A stretch of DNA of 64,000 nucleotides. It comes from Porites lobata. Lineage: Eukaryota; Cnidaria; Anthozoa; Scleractinia; Poritidae. The notes under the pieces are model-generated. The model ran no database searches, had not been told where the DNA came from, and saw only the letters and a list, made by a program, of their open reading frames with translations. Position numbers and translations under genes: made by a program. Below, in pieces: positions 62,371-64,000 of the stretch. Each line of letters opens with the position of its first letter. Position 1 is the first letter of the stretch. The stretch is taken from contig CALNXK010000106.1 of the NCBI GenBank assembly GCA_942486035.1, forward strand, positions 806,001 through 870,000. The letters are read 5' to 3'.

Positions 62371-62816
62371 GGGAGCCCACACAATGTGTGTGCGTAGCCG
62401 ATTGTTATTTCATTGTAAATGTACTAGATTTTCCGTTTGCTTCACCTGTAACTATATGCTAAGTATGTATATCAAATCAATGCTAAATAAACGTTGAATT
62501 ACCTTACCTGTGGTATATTGTCGTCCTTTTGCCTCAAAAGCGGTTTTTTGAGCGATTTTGAAGGATTTTTAGGCGCAGTTTACTGTTCCTAATAGTAGAT
62601 GAAACAGTAAATGGCGAACTCAAAATCCTTCAAAATCGCTAAAAAACCGCTTTTGAGGCAAATTAAGGACGACAATATACCAAAGGTAAGGTAATTCAAC
62701 GTTTATTTAACATTGATTTATATACACTTATCCATATATCTTTAAAGGTGAAGCAAACGGTAAATCCAGTACATTTACTATTAAATAACAAGCGGTTACA
62801 CACAAGTGGGTACCCT
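62371..62816. mobile_element. Large palindrome (foldback) with about 200-bp arms
   Basis: The arms pair almost end to end: gggagcccac..tgtgtgtgcg with cacacaagtggg..taccct, then attgttattt..gtaaatgtact, ttccgtttgcttcacctgta, taaataaacgttgaattacc, ttgcctcaaaagcggttttt and gcgattttgaaggattttt, each mirrored on the right. The centre is near 62593. Confidence 0.8.
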
Positions 62817-64000
62817 TTGGTATATATTTTCTAGATTATTTAGAACATCGTTGTGGAACAAAATAATTAGAGCGCTTCGTGTTTTTTGAACAGCACAAAA
62901 AAAAAAGGTCCTTTTTCTCGGCTCGATTTAAGAGGCGTATACGCAATAAACAATTGTTCCGTCTGATACCAGCTTAAAATGAAAGTTGGCGTGCATAAAC
63001 GCACTCGGTTCTCCTCTACAACCAGAACGTTTACTAAGCATGCACCGCGGTCTAATATAAGTATTCCATCATGTAATAACAAGGTGTACAACGGGACCAC
63101 TGCACTCAATACCTTATGCAGTCTGACCGTACTACAAATATTTCATCAGCCAGTGAATTACTGAGGTGTCAAGTGTCCCTTCCTCTTTTCGTAAAAAACC
63201 AGTGTACAGACTACTGAGCGGCCGATTCGGTCCCAATCTCCTCGCGGTTTCTCTGCCCTCGCCTGCCTTTCGCGCAACCAAAACCGCCATGCTACGCAGG
63301 TTAGCCAGTATAAACATACTGCAAATCGCTTTACGAACGGAGATTATTAAACGTATACGTGGCAAGGCAGCTCAAGGTCGCTTACCCTGAAAAACAGGAA
63401 GTTAACCCAAACGCTCGACACAGACAGAAACCTGTTTTTGGTGGAATTGTCTCTCGAAGTTAAATCGGAAAGGTAAACTAAAATTCTTTACTGTCTTTTA
63501 TTGTCTCGGTTATTTTATAAGTGTCACAGTTAGAGAAAGCCTTACGAATTGAAATAACGTAGTGTTATCCCTTCATGTGAGAGTTAAAACTGGAGTAACC
63601 TGTAAAGGTTTCAGTGGTATTTGGTTGATATCAGGAGGCCGTACTCGTTTCAATTTGCTGTATTACTTTATGAAGCAATAGCATAAGTAAAACGATGGAG
63701 TAGAAAGCCGAAAGGGAAAGCCTCCATTCGTCGATCAAACTTCCATATGTGACTCATTTGAGAGCATTAGAAGCCATAAAACTTTTTGAGCCTCAGTTTA
63801 TCGTAATATTCTGATCCGGTGGTCGGCGTACGTGCGTTTGAGTGCGTGTACAGCACCAAAAGCACTGAAATGCAAAGCAATTTTTCGAGGCCACCGAAGA
63901 GAATCTAGAAAGAAGCAAAGGCGAATAGTTGCTTTCCGGTGAAACAGGTTGGAATATATGCCAACGTAAGTGGTTTGCTTCACTACCGTGGTTGCCTTTG
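62817..64000. other. Right end of the window, no gene seen
   Basis: Only short frames without splice-phase partners are present. A possible donor at about 63470 (ggaaaggtaaac) cannot be tied to an exon. The sequence is otherwise unremarkable. Confidence 0.4.

Overview
The window is nuclear DNA of an animal. It has intron-rich genes with GT-AG introns, a moderately AT-rich base composition, and dozens of short inverted-repeat elements (MITE-like) in introns and gaps. The gene content and the repeat style fit a cnidarian, most likely a stony coral (Hexacorallia). This placement is inference from gene content and repeat style. No rRNA, mitochondrial or marker sequence in the window fixes the species.

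Four protein-coding genes can be rebuilt exon by exon with matching splice phases. (1) 888-7970, plus strand, 5' end cut off by the window: an MH2-domain protein (SMAD-related, Expansion-like). (2) 12568-36156, plus strand: a complete DIDO1/PHF3-type chromatin protein of 1929 residues with PHD, Cys-cluster, TFIIS-central and SPOC domains and a basic tail. (3) 37565-45207, plus strand: a 1511-residue coiled-coil protein I do not recognise. (4) 58980 down to about 50452 or lower, minus strand: a ROCO-type protein in which a Roc GTPase and COR segment, then a Cys/His-rich module, are followed in the same reading frame by a GT-B (GT4/group 1) glycosyltransferase. Genes 1-3 run in the same direction. 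Gene 4 converges on gene 3.

The space between and inside genes is dominated by short non-autonomous elements with terminal inverted repeats, some nested in one another. These include three TA-flanked elements in a row at 5969-6790, a nested pair at 13682-14211, another nest at 17880-18817, long foldbacks at 29823-30115 and 62371-62816, three tRNA-derived SINE-like pieces, a duplicated 0.4-kb block at 47751-48535, and a dispersed tandem repeat of about 100 bp. The last 5 kb (58981-64000) holds no gene I can support.

The most interesting item is gene 4, a GTPase-COR-zinc-module-glycosyltransferase chain. Its domain order suggests a signalling or innate-immunity-type switch coupled to sugar transfer. 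Its largest exon is flanked by inverted copies of one element. The genes do not form an operon or evident pathway: the MH2 protein is SMAD-like signalling, the DIDO1-like protein acts at chromatin and RNA polymerase II, and gene 3 is unknown.
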